Below, piece after piece: positions 1 to 10,411 of a stretch of DNA of 64,000 bases. The notes below the pieces were generated by a model. It saw nothing but the letters and a program-made list of their open reading frames with translations, did no database searches and was not told the DNA's origin. The stretch spans positions 85,251,983 to 85,315,982 of the forward strand of contig NC_134398.1 in the NCBI RefSeq assembly GCF_050003625.1, in the 5' to 3' direction. The position numbers and the translations under genes were made by a program. How positions within the stretch are numbered: position 1 is the first letter of the stretch; every line of letters begins with the position of its first letter. Origin of the DNA: Haematobia irritans. Lineage: Eukaryota > Arthropoda > Insecta > Diptera > Muscidae.

Positions 1-8
1 ATATGTGA

Positions 9-983
9 ATTAAGTACTCCGGGTTCAAACTATTGGAGTATACTGGTAATGATGTAATTCGAGCCTGTATAATTGCTAAAAACGAGCTTAACTTGTTTCT
101 GCTTCCTTCAATGTGCAATGCAGACACTGTCGTTGCCAATTTAGAAATAGCCAAATGCAAATATTGGGTATCTTCGGTCTATATGGGACATGACAGGGAG
201 ATGCCTCCATGTGCCGTTAAGACCTTAGTTGAGAAGTCACTGAAAACAAAGACGAAACTCATTATGGGATGCGATGCGAATGCACATCATAGTATATGGG
301 GAAGTCGTGATACTAATGCAAGGGGAGAGTCGCTAATAAAGTTTATTTTTCGTACTAATCTGGTAGTTTGCAACAAGGGAAATGCCCCAACCTTTGTCAC
401 TAAAAACAGGCAAGAGTTTTTGGACATCACCTTGGCCTCGCAAGAACTGAATGAAATGATATCTGAGTGGCAGGTTTTAAGTGAACACAGCTTCTCAGAT
501 CATCGCTACATCAGTTTCAAATTTGATGTTCATATCACCAAGACCATATTTCCGCCAAATGTTAGGAAAGCTGACTGGAATAGGTATAGGGAATGGTTCA
601 ATATGATGATACCGGAAATAACAGAGACAAATATGAGAAATGTGCAAGTTATCGAACACGCAGTGGAGCGTATTACTAAGGCCTTCAACATCTCACTGAA
701 AGCTGCATGCCCTAGAGGAAAGCCAAGGGGGAAACATCGACCACCATGGTGGTCTACGGAATTAAGTAATATGAGGAAATCCTGCAGGAAGCTCTTTAAC
801 AAGGCAAAGTCCACCAGAGCCCCTGAGGACTGGGACGCTTACAAGAAGAATCTGAGAGGATACAAGCGAGAACTGAGAAAGGCTCAGCATAACTCTTGGA
901 ATGATTACTGCAGCAGTATTGAGAATACGTCCGAGACTTCCAGACTACGGAAGGTTCTAGCATCCACCAACTCCGCTCATTAA
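9..983 (+). pseudogene. LINE-I endonuclease (EEP/AP-like) region, 5' incomplete
   Basis: C-terminal part of an apurinic-like endonuclease, the domain that nicks target DNA for target-primed reverse transcription. Visible motifs are GCDANAHHSIWG (near residue 80), LDITLAS, and SDHRYISF, which carries the catalytic Ser-Asp-His. A stop codon at 6-8 precedes the frame, so no true start is visible and the N-terminal catalytic Asn/Glu blocks lie upstream of the window. After the endonuclease comes a basic linker rich in KSCRKLFNKAK-type residues. The frame ends at TAA (981-983), but the protein clearly resumes in the next frame (LIKTSEGNWTTSSEE...), indicating a frameshift near 975. RT follows directly. 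Confidence 0.8.
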
Positions 984-3173
984 AACATCGGAGGGCAATT
1001 GGACAACGTCCAGTGAGGAGACGCTGGAGGTACTATTGAACACACATTTTCCTGGAAATCAGACGGTTGAACCATGTACTGGCGGTGCCACAGTTGCTCA
1101 GCGGTCGTTTCCTGTCGAGGAAATTGTATCGGAAACTAGAATAAGATGGGCGCTAAATAGCTTTGGACCATTCAAATCCCCCGGACCTGATGGAATTACT
1201 CCGGCGGAGTTACAAGCTGTAACTGACAAAATTATCCCCTGGTTGTCGGTGATATATAAAGGATGTATCAACTTATCATATATCCCAGGAAAGTGTTGGG
1301 AAACAAAAGTCGTTTTCATACCTAAAGCGGGAAAAGCCTCTCACTCGAGGGCGAAGGATTTCCGACCAATCAGCTTAACCTCATTCCTACTTAAGACTCT
1401 GGAGAGGATGATAGATATTTATCTTAGATCTAGCATCGATTCAAGTTTATTCTCGAAACGACAGCATGCATACTCGAAGGGCAGGTCTACTGAGACCGCA
1501 CTACATGAACTAGTCAGCTTTATTGAAAGCTCACTATCTGTCAAAGAATACACAATCGTGGCGTTTCTAGACATCGAAGGGGCGTTCAATAATGTCCATC
1601 GGAGCTCGACTGACAACTCTGAATGTTGATCCATGTATACTCAGGCTGTTAGACGAACTGCTAATGAAGAGACGTATTTCAGCCACACTAGGACAAGCAA
1701 ACATACAAAGGTATGTGAACAGAGGCACTCCCCAAGGAGGAGTTCTATCACCTCTTCTTTGGAATGTTGCTATAAATAGCCTTCTGGTTACTCTAGAAAA
1801 AGAAAGGATAAAAGTGGTGGCATACGCAGATGATGTGGCTCTGGCAGTCAGGGGAAAATTCCCATCCACAATCAGAGATATTATTCAGAGGGCCCTCCGG
1901 ATGACTGAGAAATGGGCGAAAGACAATGGTCTTGGGGTAAATCCTGCAAAGACAGAATTAGTCATGTACTGCAAAGATCGCAAAACTCCCACGGTTAGGC
2001 CTATTTCCTTAGGGGGTATTGAAATTCCCTTTGGTGATTGTGCAAAATACCTTGGCGTTATTTTGGACAGGCAGCTGAACTTTAAGCTTAATATTGAAGA
2101 AAGGGCGAGAAAGGCAAATGTAGCTTTGTACTCGTGCAAAAAGGCAATAGGAAAAAAGTGGGGACTAAAACCAAAAATTGTGCATTGGCTATACACGGCA
2201 GTGGTTAGACCTATAATGCTATACGGTGTTGTAGTCTGGTGGCCGGCACTTCAGAAACCGACTTGTTTAGATAAAGTTCAGCGTATGGCGTGTTTGTGTA
2301 TTTCAGGCGCATTCAGCAAGACAGGAACAAATTCCCTTAATGTCATGCTGCATCTATTGCCTTTAGACATTTTGGCCAAACAGTCAGCTGCAACAACGGC
2401 TGTGCGGTTGTGCGAACTAACGCTGTGGTCGGAAAAAGGTTACGCTCACAGTTCTGCCCTCAAAATAATGTCAGATGTGCCTAACGTAGTGGATTACACT
2501 TTGGCGAGTCCACTTTTCGACAAAAAGTTTGAGACTCTAATCCCCAACAGTGAGGCGTGGTGCACACAGACCCCGGGGAATAAAGAATATATAGATTTCT
2601 ACACTGATGGCTCCAAATTGGATGGCCAAGTGGGGTTCGGAGTATATTCTAATGATCTGGAACTTCGAATAGCGAAAAGATTACCTAATCACTGTAGTGT
2701 TTTCAAGGCTGAAATATTAACAATAAGAGAGGTGGCGAATTGGCTGAGAAGTAATGTTCCAAAAAATGTGGGCATTAATATATACTCAGACAGTCAACCT
2801 GCAATAAAATCCTTGGACTCTGTGTTCCTCAACTCGAAAACGGCCATCGATTGCCGCAAATCTCTCAATGAGATGGCTGAGCAGTACAATATTCACCTAA
2901 TATGGGTGCCTGGCCATAGGAACATACCGGGGAACTGCGAAGCGGATGAGTTGGCAAGGCTAGGGACTACTACCAGGGGAACTAGAATCTGTTGGTATGC
3001 CTCTGGCTACCTGCAAGCTCATGCTGCGTGAGGAGGCTGTTATGATGGCAAATGTTCGATGGGAGAATTGCAAGGGCTGTAACGACAAACAAATATGGCC
3101 CCATTTAAACTTAAACCGTACACTAGATATTCTAGTGTTCTCGAGACGTCAGATATCACTCCTGATATCTGCT
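984..3173 (+). pseudogene. LINE-I reverse transcriptase plus RNase H, frameshifted
   Basis: Polymerase and RNase H of LINE-I in at least two frames. Frame one (about 984-1600) carries SPGPDGITPAEL and RT motif A (VAFLDIEGAFNN). Frame two (about 1600-2990) carries motif B GTPQGGVLSPLLWN and motif C AYADDVALAV, then RNase H (about 2595-2970) with FYTDGSKLDG, KAEILTIREV, IYSDSQPAI and WVPGHRNIPGNCEADELA. These supply the D-E-D-D residues that remove the RNA strand. Near 2990 the frame shifts again to MANVRWENCKGCNDKQIW and runs into the mariner insertion at 3173. The catalytic residues all survive, so inactivation came from indels and the insertion. Confidence 0.85.
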
Positions 3174-3174
3174 A

Positions 3175-4105
3175 AAGGGTGATTCTTTTGAGGTTAGGAT
3201 TTTCATGCATTAGTATTTGACAGATCACGTGGGATTTCAGACATGGTGTCAAAGAGAAAGATGCTCAGTATGCTTTGACATTTCATCATGAATAGACTTA
3301 CTAACGAGCCACAACGTCGAATTTTCAGTGAATGGGCCCTAGAAAAGTTGGCAGAAAATCCGCTTTTTTATCGACAAATTTTGTTCAGCGATTAGGCTCA
3401 TTTCTGGTTGAATGGCTACGTAAATAAGCAAAATTGCCGCATTTGGAGTGAAGAGCAACCAGAAGCCGTTCAAGAACTGCCCATGCATCCCGAAAAATGC
3501 ACTGTTTGGTGTGGTTTGTACGCTGGTGGAATCATTGGACCGTATTTTTTCAAAGATGCTGTTGGACGCAACGTTACGGTGAATGGCGATCGCTATCGTT
3601 CGATGCTAACAAACTTTTTGTTGCCAAAAATGGAAGAACTGAACTTGGTTGACATGTGGTTTCAACAAGATGGCGCTACATGTCACACAGCTCGCGATTC
3701 TATGGCCATTTTGAGGGAAAACTTCGGAGAACAATTCATCTCAAGAAATGGACCGGTAAGTTGGCCACCAAGATCATGCGATTTGACGCCTTTAGACTAT
3801 TTTTTGTGGGGCTACGTCAAGTCTAAAGTCTACAGAAATAAGCCAGCAACTATTCCAGCTTTGGAAGACATTTCCGAAGAAATTCGGGCTATTCCGGCCG
3901 AAATGCTCGAAAAAGTTGCCCAAAATTGGACTTTCCGAATGGACCACCTAAGACGCAGCCGCGGTCAACATTTAAATGAAATTATCTTCAAAAAGTAAAT
4001 GTCATGGACCAATCTAACGTTTCAAATAAAGAACCGATGAGATTTTGCAAATTTTATGCGTTTTTTTTTTTAAAAAAGTTATCAAGCTCTTAACAAATCA
4101 CCCTT
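3175..4105 (+). mobile_element. mariner-like DD41D (rosa-type) element inserted in LINE-I
   Basis: A 931 bp element with TIRs starting AAGGGTGATT and ending AATCACCCTT, flanked by TA on both sides (3173-3174 and 4106-4107). It sits in the LINE-I C-terminal coding region. A second LINE-I copy at 54590-54905 preserves the uninserted sequence (gatatctgctataatgggtc on the opposite strand), proving the boundaries. It is shorter than full-length relatives because of an internal deletion. Confidence 0.9.
3288..3998 (+). pseudogene. DD41D mariner transposase, internally deleted with a nonsense codon
   Basis: Cut-and-paste transposase of the DD41D group. The ATG at 3288 begins MNRLTNEPQR, which jumps straight to RIFSEWALEKLAENPL; the paired helix-turn-helix DNA-binding region between them is missing, apparently by deletion at a repeated PQR-coding stretch. 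The first catalytic Asp lies in FSD, followed immediately by TAG where relatives have Glu (FSDEAHF), near 3393-3395. Downstream the frame is open for 196 codons (3408-3998) with QQDGATCH (second Asp) and CDLTPLDYFLWG (third Asp). I count 41 residues between those two Asp. The C terminus MDHLRRSRGQHLNEIIF is intact. It cannot make an active enzyme. Confidence 0.85.
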
Positions 4106-4364
4106 TATAACGGGTCGCTGCCTGATAGGCGATTTTGCAAAAACTATTGGCGCGAAGTATAATGACTATTGTATGAGCTGTCATGATGCGGAGGAAAAAG
4201 AATCAATTAAACACCTCTTGTGTGAGTGTCCTGCATTTTGTGTAAAGCGCAAGTAACTTTTAGGAGCATATAGCTTCAGATTACTGGCGGATCTGGAAAA
4301 CGGTAACTTAAGCAGTCTGCTAATCTCTTTGGAACAATCTGGTTGGTTCAACAAAGCAAAATAA
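4106..4364 (+). pseudogene. LINE-I C-terminal zinc-knuckle region
   Basis: Continuation of LINE-I after the mariner. If the mariner and one TA are removed, ISA joins ITGRCLIGDFAK in frame. The segment carries a C-x2-C...H-x4-C knuckle (CMSCHDAEEKESIKHLLCEC, about 4168-4230), a feature often found at the C terminus of such LINEs and thought to bind nucleic acid. A TAA near 4253 interrupts CVKRK/LLGAY; the original end is probably NKAK-stop at 4362-4364. The 3' UTR runs from 4365 to about 4430. Confidence 0.75.
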
Positions 4365-4430
4365 TCAAGAAGGTTCAGCGGTTAAAAAAATAGTCTAAGT
4401 GAGCCTGAATCTTAATCGGGCTGCAGCTTT

Positions 4431-4452
4431 AACCTAACCTAACCTAACCTAA
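4431..4452 (+). repeat. (AACCT)4 tail at LINE-I 3' end
   Basis: Four perfect AACCT units plus AA follow the 3' UTR in place of poly(A). The unit is the complement of the canonical insect telomere repeat TTAGG. The next transposon used the TA in this tail as its target site (TA at 4450-4451). Confidence 0.85.
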
Positions 4453-5538
4453 GGGTGATACGGTCAAAATTTGGTCAAGGGAAAACGCGTGTAAATCGGT
4501 GAAATCGTTTATTTAAAAAATCAAATTAAATTTCTTTTTCAAGTTCAATTAATATAAAATTCAGGAAAAATATTCAGTTAGGATTTCGCTTTTCCAAATC
4601 CGAATTGCCGGGCCTCACGCTTGACACCTGCCATCAGATTTTGTACAGCCACCTTGTCCACCTTCTTCGCCGCAGAAAGCCAGCTTGCCTTGAACTGCTG
4701 CTCGTCCTTAGCAGTTTTTTGGTCTTCTTTAGGTTCCGCTTGACAATAGCCCAGTATTTCTCAATTGGGCGGAGCTATGGCGTGTTGGGACGGTTCTTGT
4801 CCTTGGGAACCACCTGCACGTTGTTGGCGGCGTACCACCCCATGGCCTTTTTACCGTAATGGCAAGATGCCAAATCCGGCCAAAACAGTACGGAACAACC
4901 GTGTTTCTTCAGGAAAGGCAGCAGACGTTTATTCAAACACTCTTTCACGTAAATTTCTTGGTTGACAGTCCCGGAAGCTATGAAAATGCTGATTTTCAAG
5001 TCACAGGTACAGATGGCTTGCCAAACCAGATATTTCTTTGCGAACTTTGACAGTTTTATGTGCTTGAAAATATCTGCTACCTTTCCCCTTCCTTTTGCCG
5101 TATAAAACTCCTGTCCCTGAAGCTGCTTGTAGTCGGCTTTGACGTAGGTTTCGTCGTCCATTACCACGCAGTCAAACTTCGTCAGCATAGCGGCTTCCGG
5201 TTTTCGATTTCCCCCCGATCCAGACTTCCTGGCTGTCGACAAACGTTCCCCAAACACTTTAATTACATTTGTAACGGTTGATTTGACAACTTTTAGCGAT
5301 TTTGCCAGCTTTGCGTGCGAGTAGCTCGGATTTTCGCGATGCCCGAGCAAAATTTTGATACGCTGCTCTTCTTGCTTGGACGGCATTTTGACAAGTGAAG
5401 AGTGAATTCCAAAATCAAAATAGGAGCAACATTCTACCCACACACACCTTCAAAATGAGGGGTGTTCAGGTTTTTTAAATGCAGAATTGAAAAAATACGT
5501 CAAGTTTATATTGACCAAATTTTTATCGTATCACCCTT
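4452..5538 (-). mobile_element. DD37E (ITmD37E-like) transposon copy 1, internally deleted
   Basis: 1,087 bp between TIRs AGGGTGATACGGTCAAAATT (left) and the complement of ATCGTATCACCCTT (right), with TA at 4450-4451 and 5539-5540. Coding strand is minus. Compared with copy 2 (24254-25549) it lacks about 210 bp between the helix-turn-helix and the catalytic domain. It is inserted in the AACCT tail of LINE-I. Confidence 0.9.
4578..5386 (-). pseudogene. DD37E transposase, copy 1, degenerate
   Basis: Tc1/mariner-superfamily transposase. I take the start at the ATG of MPSKQEEQRIK (5384-5386), shared with copy 2. Residues 1-60 form a helix-turn-helix (HAKLAKSLKVVKSTVTNVIK). After SGSGGNRKPEA the second DNA-binding region is deleted and the frame resumes at MLTKFDCVVMDDETYVK (first Asp), then VLFWPDLASCHY (second Asp). 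A TAG replaces the Glu codon after NRPNTP, just before PIEKYWA, which carries the third catalytic residue. Thirty-seven residues separate the second Asp and that Glu. A shortened A run near 4725 also shifts the C-terminal frame. Confidence 0.85.
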
Positions 5539-5593
5539 TAAGTCAAAATATTCAGGCAAAGGAAATTAAAAAACGGTGGAAAATATACCAAAA

Positions 5594-6710
5594 TTACAAA
5601 GGAATCTTCATAAAAATAACGAAAGGGCACTACATTCTTTTTAGAGTTGGGAGAGTAAAATGAAAAAGGAGGAAATAGGGAAAAATTAAACAGTAAAATA
5701 TATAAAAAACAAAGTACAGTTCCTCTTTATTAATAAGTAGTCCAAGAGGAGTTGACGGACTCCTTCAAATATAAAAGCGGGCATTAAGATCGAGTTTGGT
5801 AGCTAAACCAATTGAAAAAGTTTATTTTCTTTAAAATGAATTATTAAAGAAAAGTAAAAGGCAAAACAGGGTCATTTTACCTTACCTTAAAGGTAAAACT
5901 GAAATTAAGTACAAAACTCGATAAGTTTTAAATGCAATGGTATTAAATGCTAGTAAAAAACTGTTGATGCCTTTTTGTTACAATATTGTTATTTTTGCAA
6001 TAAAAAATATTATTTTATCCAAAAGCTCAGTCCATTTCGTTTATATCACGCACTGTTAATTCAGACTGTAAATCTTTAATAACCCACATTTCGAAGTTTC
6101 ATTATAAAAATTTAATATAGTATAAATATAAATGTGTAAATTAAAAAAAAAGTGTTCGGTCGGAGCAGGGATTGAACCCACGACCCTTTGCATACAAGGC
6201 AGACATGCTAACCACTGCTCCACGTGGCAAACAAATGTATGTTTCTGTTAAATAATGTTATGTTTGCATGGGCTCGTGGGCGCTGCAAACTATGCTATAT
6301 AAATGTAACTTATGATGATAATTGTCTACTGGTGACTATAACAGCTACGTAGCCCAGTGGATAGTGTGTTGGCTTAGAAACTGTATGGTCCTCGGTTCGA
6401 TTCTCTGTCCAGGCAAAAGATAACAATTATAAAATAGAATAATTTCTTCGAAATTAGTTGTATTACAGAAAAAGGTGCCAAGAACTAAAAATTTTCATGG
6501 AAGTGAAAATTATGTGAAGGAATGAGCACAATCTTCTTTGGGGGAAAATTCTTCTAAACATATAATATTTTTGGGCTCAAAATGATTCCAAACATAGAAT
6601 ATGTTCACATAAAACAAACATATTAATGTTTCGGCAGTATCCAATAATATATGTGCTTCCTGCAAAATATGTTTGGAACATATGTTAGAGAAGCGATTTT
6701 TTTGAGGGTG
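5594..6710 (+). mobile_element. Family A element, copy A1, 5'-truncated
   Basis: Matches the right two thirds of copy A2 from 'cttcataaaaataacgaa' onward and ends at the characteristic GAGGGTG followed by TA. The left TIR and subterminal 'catatgtt' block are missing. It retains both tRNA-like modules. No protein-coding capacity. The first ~50 bp after the DD37E element (5541-5593) show nothing recognisable. Confidence 0.75.
6157..6414. promoter_or_regulatory. Head-to-head tRNA-like modules in A1
   Basis: Minus-strand module 6157-6230 has an A-box-like TGGAGCAGTGG and a B-box GGGTTCAATCCC and is followed on its strand by a T run (pol III terminator-like). Plus-strand module 6344-6414 has A-box TAGCCCAGTGG and B-box-like GGTTCGATTC. 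Acceptor stems do not pair, so these are tRNA-derived, not functional tRNA genes. Confidence 0.65.
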
Positions 6711-7127
6711 TAGATATAATATTGACTCACAATTTCAATCATCAAGAATACAATGTATTTCAATATTAAAATTAGTTTTCTATATTTTTTTCTATTAATA
6801 TTAATTTTATTTATTATTTTTCATGTAAGCCTGATACTGAAACAGGCGATTAACGTCCAAATGCATGATAACTTAATTTATAATTAATTATTAATCGAGC
6901 TTTATGGACAAAGTAGATGAAGGAACTTGATCGATAGAACCATTGAGTTCCTTAGTCTACTTTGTCTGTAAAGCTCGATTAATAAAAAATTATAAATTAA
7001 TTTTATTTATTTTCTTTTTATCTTCAAAATGGGAGGGTGTATTAAGCTTTTCTGGTTTAAAAAACGTTTTCTGGAAATCTCAAAATGTAGAGTACAAATT
7101 GAGTTCTGTTTCCGCACGAGTTAGTTC
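6711..7127. repeat. Gene-free stretch with a 54-bp-arm hairpin
   Basis: Arms at about 6873-6926 and 6945-7000 are imperfect inverted copies around 'taatcgagctttatggacaa', with an 18-nt loop. The neighbouring text (6830-6875, 'cctgatactgaaacaggcga') recurs inverted at 44017-44070, so this is part of a dispersed repeat. No coding potential. Confidence 0.55.
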
Positions 7128-8127
7128 CACCCAGAAAAAAAGTGAACTCTTCTTTAAGTTAAAATGAACTTATTGTGAAGAAAATTGAACTTCGTATAGC
7201 GCCAAAGACATTTTTATTTGTTTGAACGATATGATTTTCGTAGAAATTAGGTAGAATGCATTCCATATATTAGTTAACATTTTCCTATATTTATGTACCA
7301 CTATACTATAGAATGAAAAAATTTAACTGAATTGAATTCATATATGGAATGATTTTATTGAACTTTTTTCATTCATTTGGACAAATCTTACATATTTGTG
7401 GTAAACCTTTTACTTCAAAATTAGAACTGTTTATCTTCGTTTTTAAATAGAATTTTATTTATTTATATAGGCAATTTTTTCTTCAATAAAAGACATGTTT
7501 TATTAATATATTAAATATATTTATTTAGATTCAACAGCATCGACTGGCCTTGAAATATTAAAACACATTTTTTTCTTCTTCTAGTGCCTTTCACTTTGAA
7601 TAAGTTGCTGCCTAGCAATTTTGTCCACCTTTTACAAATTCAGTACCTACAAATATAAACAAAAAATCCTAAACCAATTTTTTCACAAAAGGTTAGTGTC
7701 ACTGAATATTACCTGATAATCGAAGATTCCAAAATGAAGTCGAATGAAGGGGTTGTTATTCTGCTGGTGTTTTCTTTTTTTATAAACCAATTTCCAACAA
7801 ACTGAAATTTTTCTCACTAATTTAAAATAACAAATATTTTATATATTCGGTTTTTGTTTATTTTTACGAATGCTTTGTTACCAGTGAATAAAATTTTCTT
7901 GTTCAGTAGTAAATTCTTATACCCAGCGAAGAAAACAGTATTAGTAAAATTACATGCCTTATTCTAGTTAATGAACTATTCCTAACTGCTTTCAGTTTAG
8001 GATTTTTTTACTGAAACAAGTAAATTTTATTATTTGACACAAAAATTTAACTGAATGGAAATAAAATGGCTAAACTAAATTGATTAACATTTTTTCCTTT
8101 AGTTTCGAAGACACTTTTTTCTGGGTG
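7128..8127. mobile_element. Family D element, copy D1 (CACCCAG TIRs)
   Basis: About 1.0 kb, starting CACCCAGAAAAAAAGTG and ending CACTTTTTTCTGGGTG, so about 16 bp of TIR. No ORF of note. A second copy lies reversed at 60921-63135. D1 carries the empty site for the 250-bp MITE found in D2. Flanks share only TC, so the target duplication is uncertain. Confidence 0.65.
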
Positions 8128-8574
8128 TCATTCTTCCAATAAAACAGTTTATTTTTTTTCGGGATACTTGTTTTGGTTTTGAATTTGTGATTAATTTTTT
8201 TTTATTTGGAGATTATTGAAAATCAATAACAAAACAAGAAATTTAACGTAAACTTGAATCCTTCGATAAACTGTCACTAAATTGTTTTAAATAAGAGCAA
8301 TAGGAGTCTATCAATAAGCGCAATGGTACAAAAAAACAAAACAACAGCATGATGAGAAGAAAACGTCGGTACAATAACTTTGAAACTGGAAAAAAGAAGA
8401 CAAAACCGTTAAGACATTATGTATTTAAAAAAAACTGTAAGGTAGAATTTTCAAAAAAATGAGGACGACAAAAATATTCGTCTCTCATCAAATCGAATGG
8501 TTTCGAAATTTTAGACCAAAATTATCTTTTGCTTTTGAAGGTCAAATAAAACTCAATGGGGTAAACGTAGTAAA
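8128..8574. other. Unassigned AT-rich stretch
   Basis: No gene, RNA or recognisable repeat boundary seen. Confidence 0.4.
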
Positions 8575-9600
8575 AAATGGGAGATCTGATTTGAGCCAAG
8601 ATATGATCAGATCTGAGCAGATCCAAAAAATAGTTATATTTGGTCAGATCTAAATACTATGGAAATGGATCTGATCAGATCTCAAAAATAAGACATATCT
8701 AATAAGATCTAATTCGATATAATTGTAGATTGTTTGATAGTTATCTATGTATCTTTCGAGATCTTTGAACAGCATAGGATACCTGTTCATAATAAAAGCC
8801 CATAATTTGTATATAAAATGAGATCAATTGTTTTATTTAATTAAATTTTGTTATATAATTAATTTCTTTAAACGCGCCAATAGCAAATATTCAAATTTTA
8901 AGTCTTTTTAACGTGTTTACAGTGTTGCCAGTATTTGGGATTTTCCCCAAATTGGGGATATGTTTTCATGAATGGGGACGAAAAGTCTGTGTTGTGGGGG
9001 GGGGGGGGGTAATTTTATTTCCATAGAAAATTTTGTCAATATTTTATTTCTATATAGAAAATTTTGTCAGAAGTTTATTTCTACCAATCTACCAAACAAT
9101 AAAAAATCTACCATTTCTGGTAGAATTCTACCAACTTTGGCAACGTGTCTTCCCACCAATTTTACTACTTGAATATTTAGAAGTAAATTTTCGTTCATAA
9201 ATACAAGGTGACCGAACACCCATTTTCATATTTCCAGCGATCACCAGTCTCTTGGTGTTGTGATTCGAAATCTTGATCTTATTACTGGATTTGATAAAAT
9301 TTTAATTTTTAAATTATTACTGATTTTCTACAGCAGAGCCTTCTACTTTTTTATTATATTTTGGGCCCTATATACCATATCTTATTAGATATAGTGCTAT
9401 ACATGGTCCTATCCAATCACACATTATTAGATATGCAAGATATAAAAGATATACTATATATATTGAGATCTGCGATTATATCTAACCAGATCTAGCGTCA
9501 TATATAGCATATCTGTGCAGATATAATTATGTCTGAACCAATATCTGAACAGATCCAATTATATACAATTTGATATTATTTGATAGGATTGGATCCTCCA
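8575..9600. repeat. Region with AGATCT/GATC-rich ends
   Basis: Both flanks (about 8580-8720 and 9400-9600) are dense in AGATCT, GATCAGATC and 'agatat' motifs on both strands, like subterminal repeats of a non-autonomous DNA transposon. The middle holds a 14-nt G run (8996-9009) and short 'ttctatagaaaattttg' and 'ctaccaa' repeats. No precise TIR or TSD could be fixed. Confidence 0.45.
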
Positions 9601-10409
9601 ATTTTTACACGGCTTGTCACAAATTAAGATTTACTTGTCATCAACAAACTTCTTTGATCTAAAATTTCGTTTCGGAAGAAGGATTTTTTGCGTATATTGG
9701 TATAATTTTTATTATATAAATACTTTTTTGCTACAAAAAGTAAACGTAATTCTGATCGAGGGTAAACTCGAGCTAAATTTCTGTGCAATAATGAAATTAA
9801 ACTTGAACTTTTCGGATTTATTAAGCACAATTTCATTAAAAAGAATTAGAGCTCGTTTACAAGTTTGCACTGCTTTCTAATTTATAGTATTTGTATATGC
9901 TGCGTGGAGTACGTGAATTAAAGATATGTACGCCTACACCGAATTCTTATTTATTTAACATGTCGCCAGTGACAATGTAAACAAGAAATTATTTCCCCTA
10001 TTGTGTGGACATAGAACATTTATTTGCATTTTTCAATGCTTAATATGTGAATTCATCTGCAGTACCTATATGTGTGTAGGTGTGTACTGCAGATGAATTC
10101 AGCAATACAGCATTGCAATCGATTAAGATTCGTAAGTCCGTCCATCTGTGCCACAATGTCAAGTTCACCTATAGTAACTAACCCTGCAAAAACGGGATAA
10201 CCGTTTACCATTGTCTTAGCGTTACCAGAATCGTACTACTCTAAACAATACCAATGCCTTTAAAAATAATGGGTTGGCAAGAATATATTTTTTGTTCATT
10301 AAGGTGAGTAATATGTTGTGGTTTTCCTCCAAAACTCTAAAAAAAGTGCATAATTATATATGATTTATGTTTGTATTTTGTTCAAAAAGATGAAATGAAA
10401 AGTGAATCC
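9601..10409. other. Unassigned stretch with a perfect 18-bp hairpin
   Basis: Nothing coding. A perfect inverted repeat TGAATTCATCTGCAGTAC (10048-10065 with 10084-10101) has an 18-nt loop and is probably the end or centre of a small foldback element. Confidence 0.45.
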
Positions 10410-10411
10410 TA

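Larger units (their letters stand above)
1..4452 (+). mobile_element. LINE-I, non-LTR retrotransposon with RNase H, I/LOA/R1-like, inactive
   Basis: One retroelement read left to right: endonuclease, reverse transcriptase, RNase H, a C-terminal CCHC-like knuckle, a short 3' UTR and a short tandem tail instead of poly(A). Its 5' end lies outside the window. At least three frameshifts (near 975, 1600 and 2990), one nonsense codon near 4253, and a DD41D mariner at 3175-4105 make it inactive. RNase H downstream of RT is typical of the I/LOA/R1 side of the LINE tree and argues against Jockey; the exact clade is not settled. Related 3' fragments lie at 46748-46905, 54590-54905 and 55930-56100. Confidence 0.85.

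Noticed and set aside
4431..4452. Interstitial telomere
   Set aside because: Only four units, directly after a LINE 3' UTR; better explained as the element's tail.
8920..9149. Possible hAT element (CAGTGTTGCCAG ... TTTGGCAACGTG)
   Set aside because: TIR match is short and the flanking 8-mers differ (cgtgttta / tcttccca).
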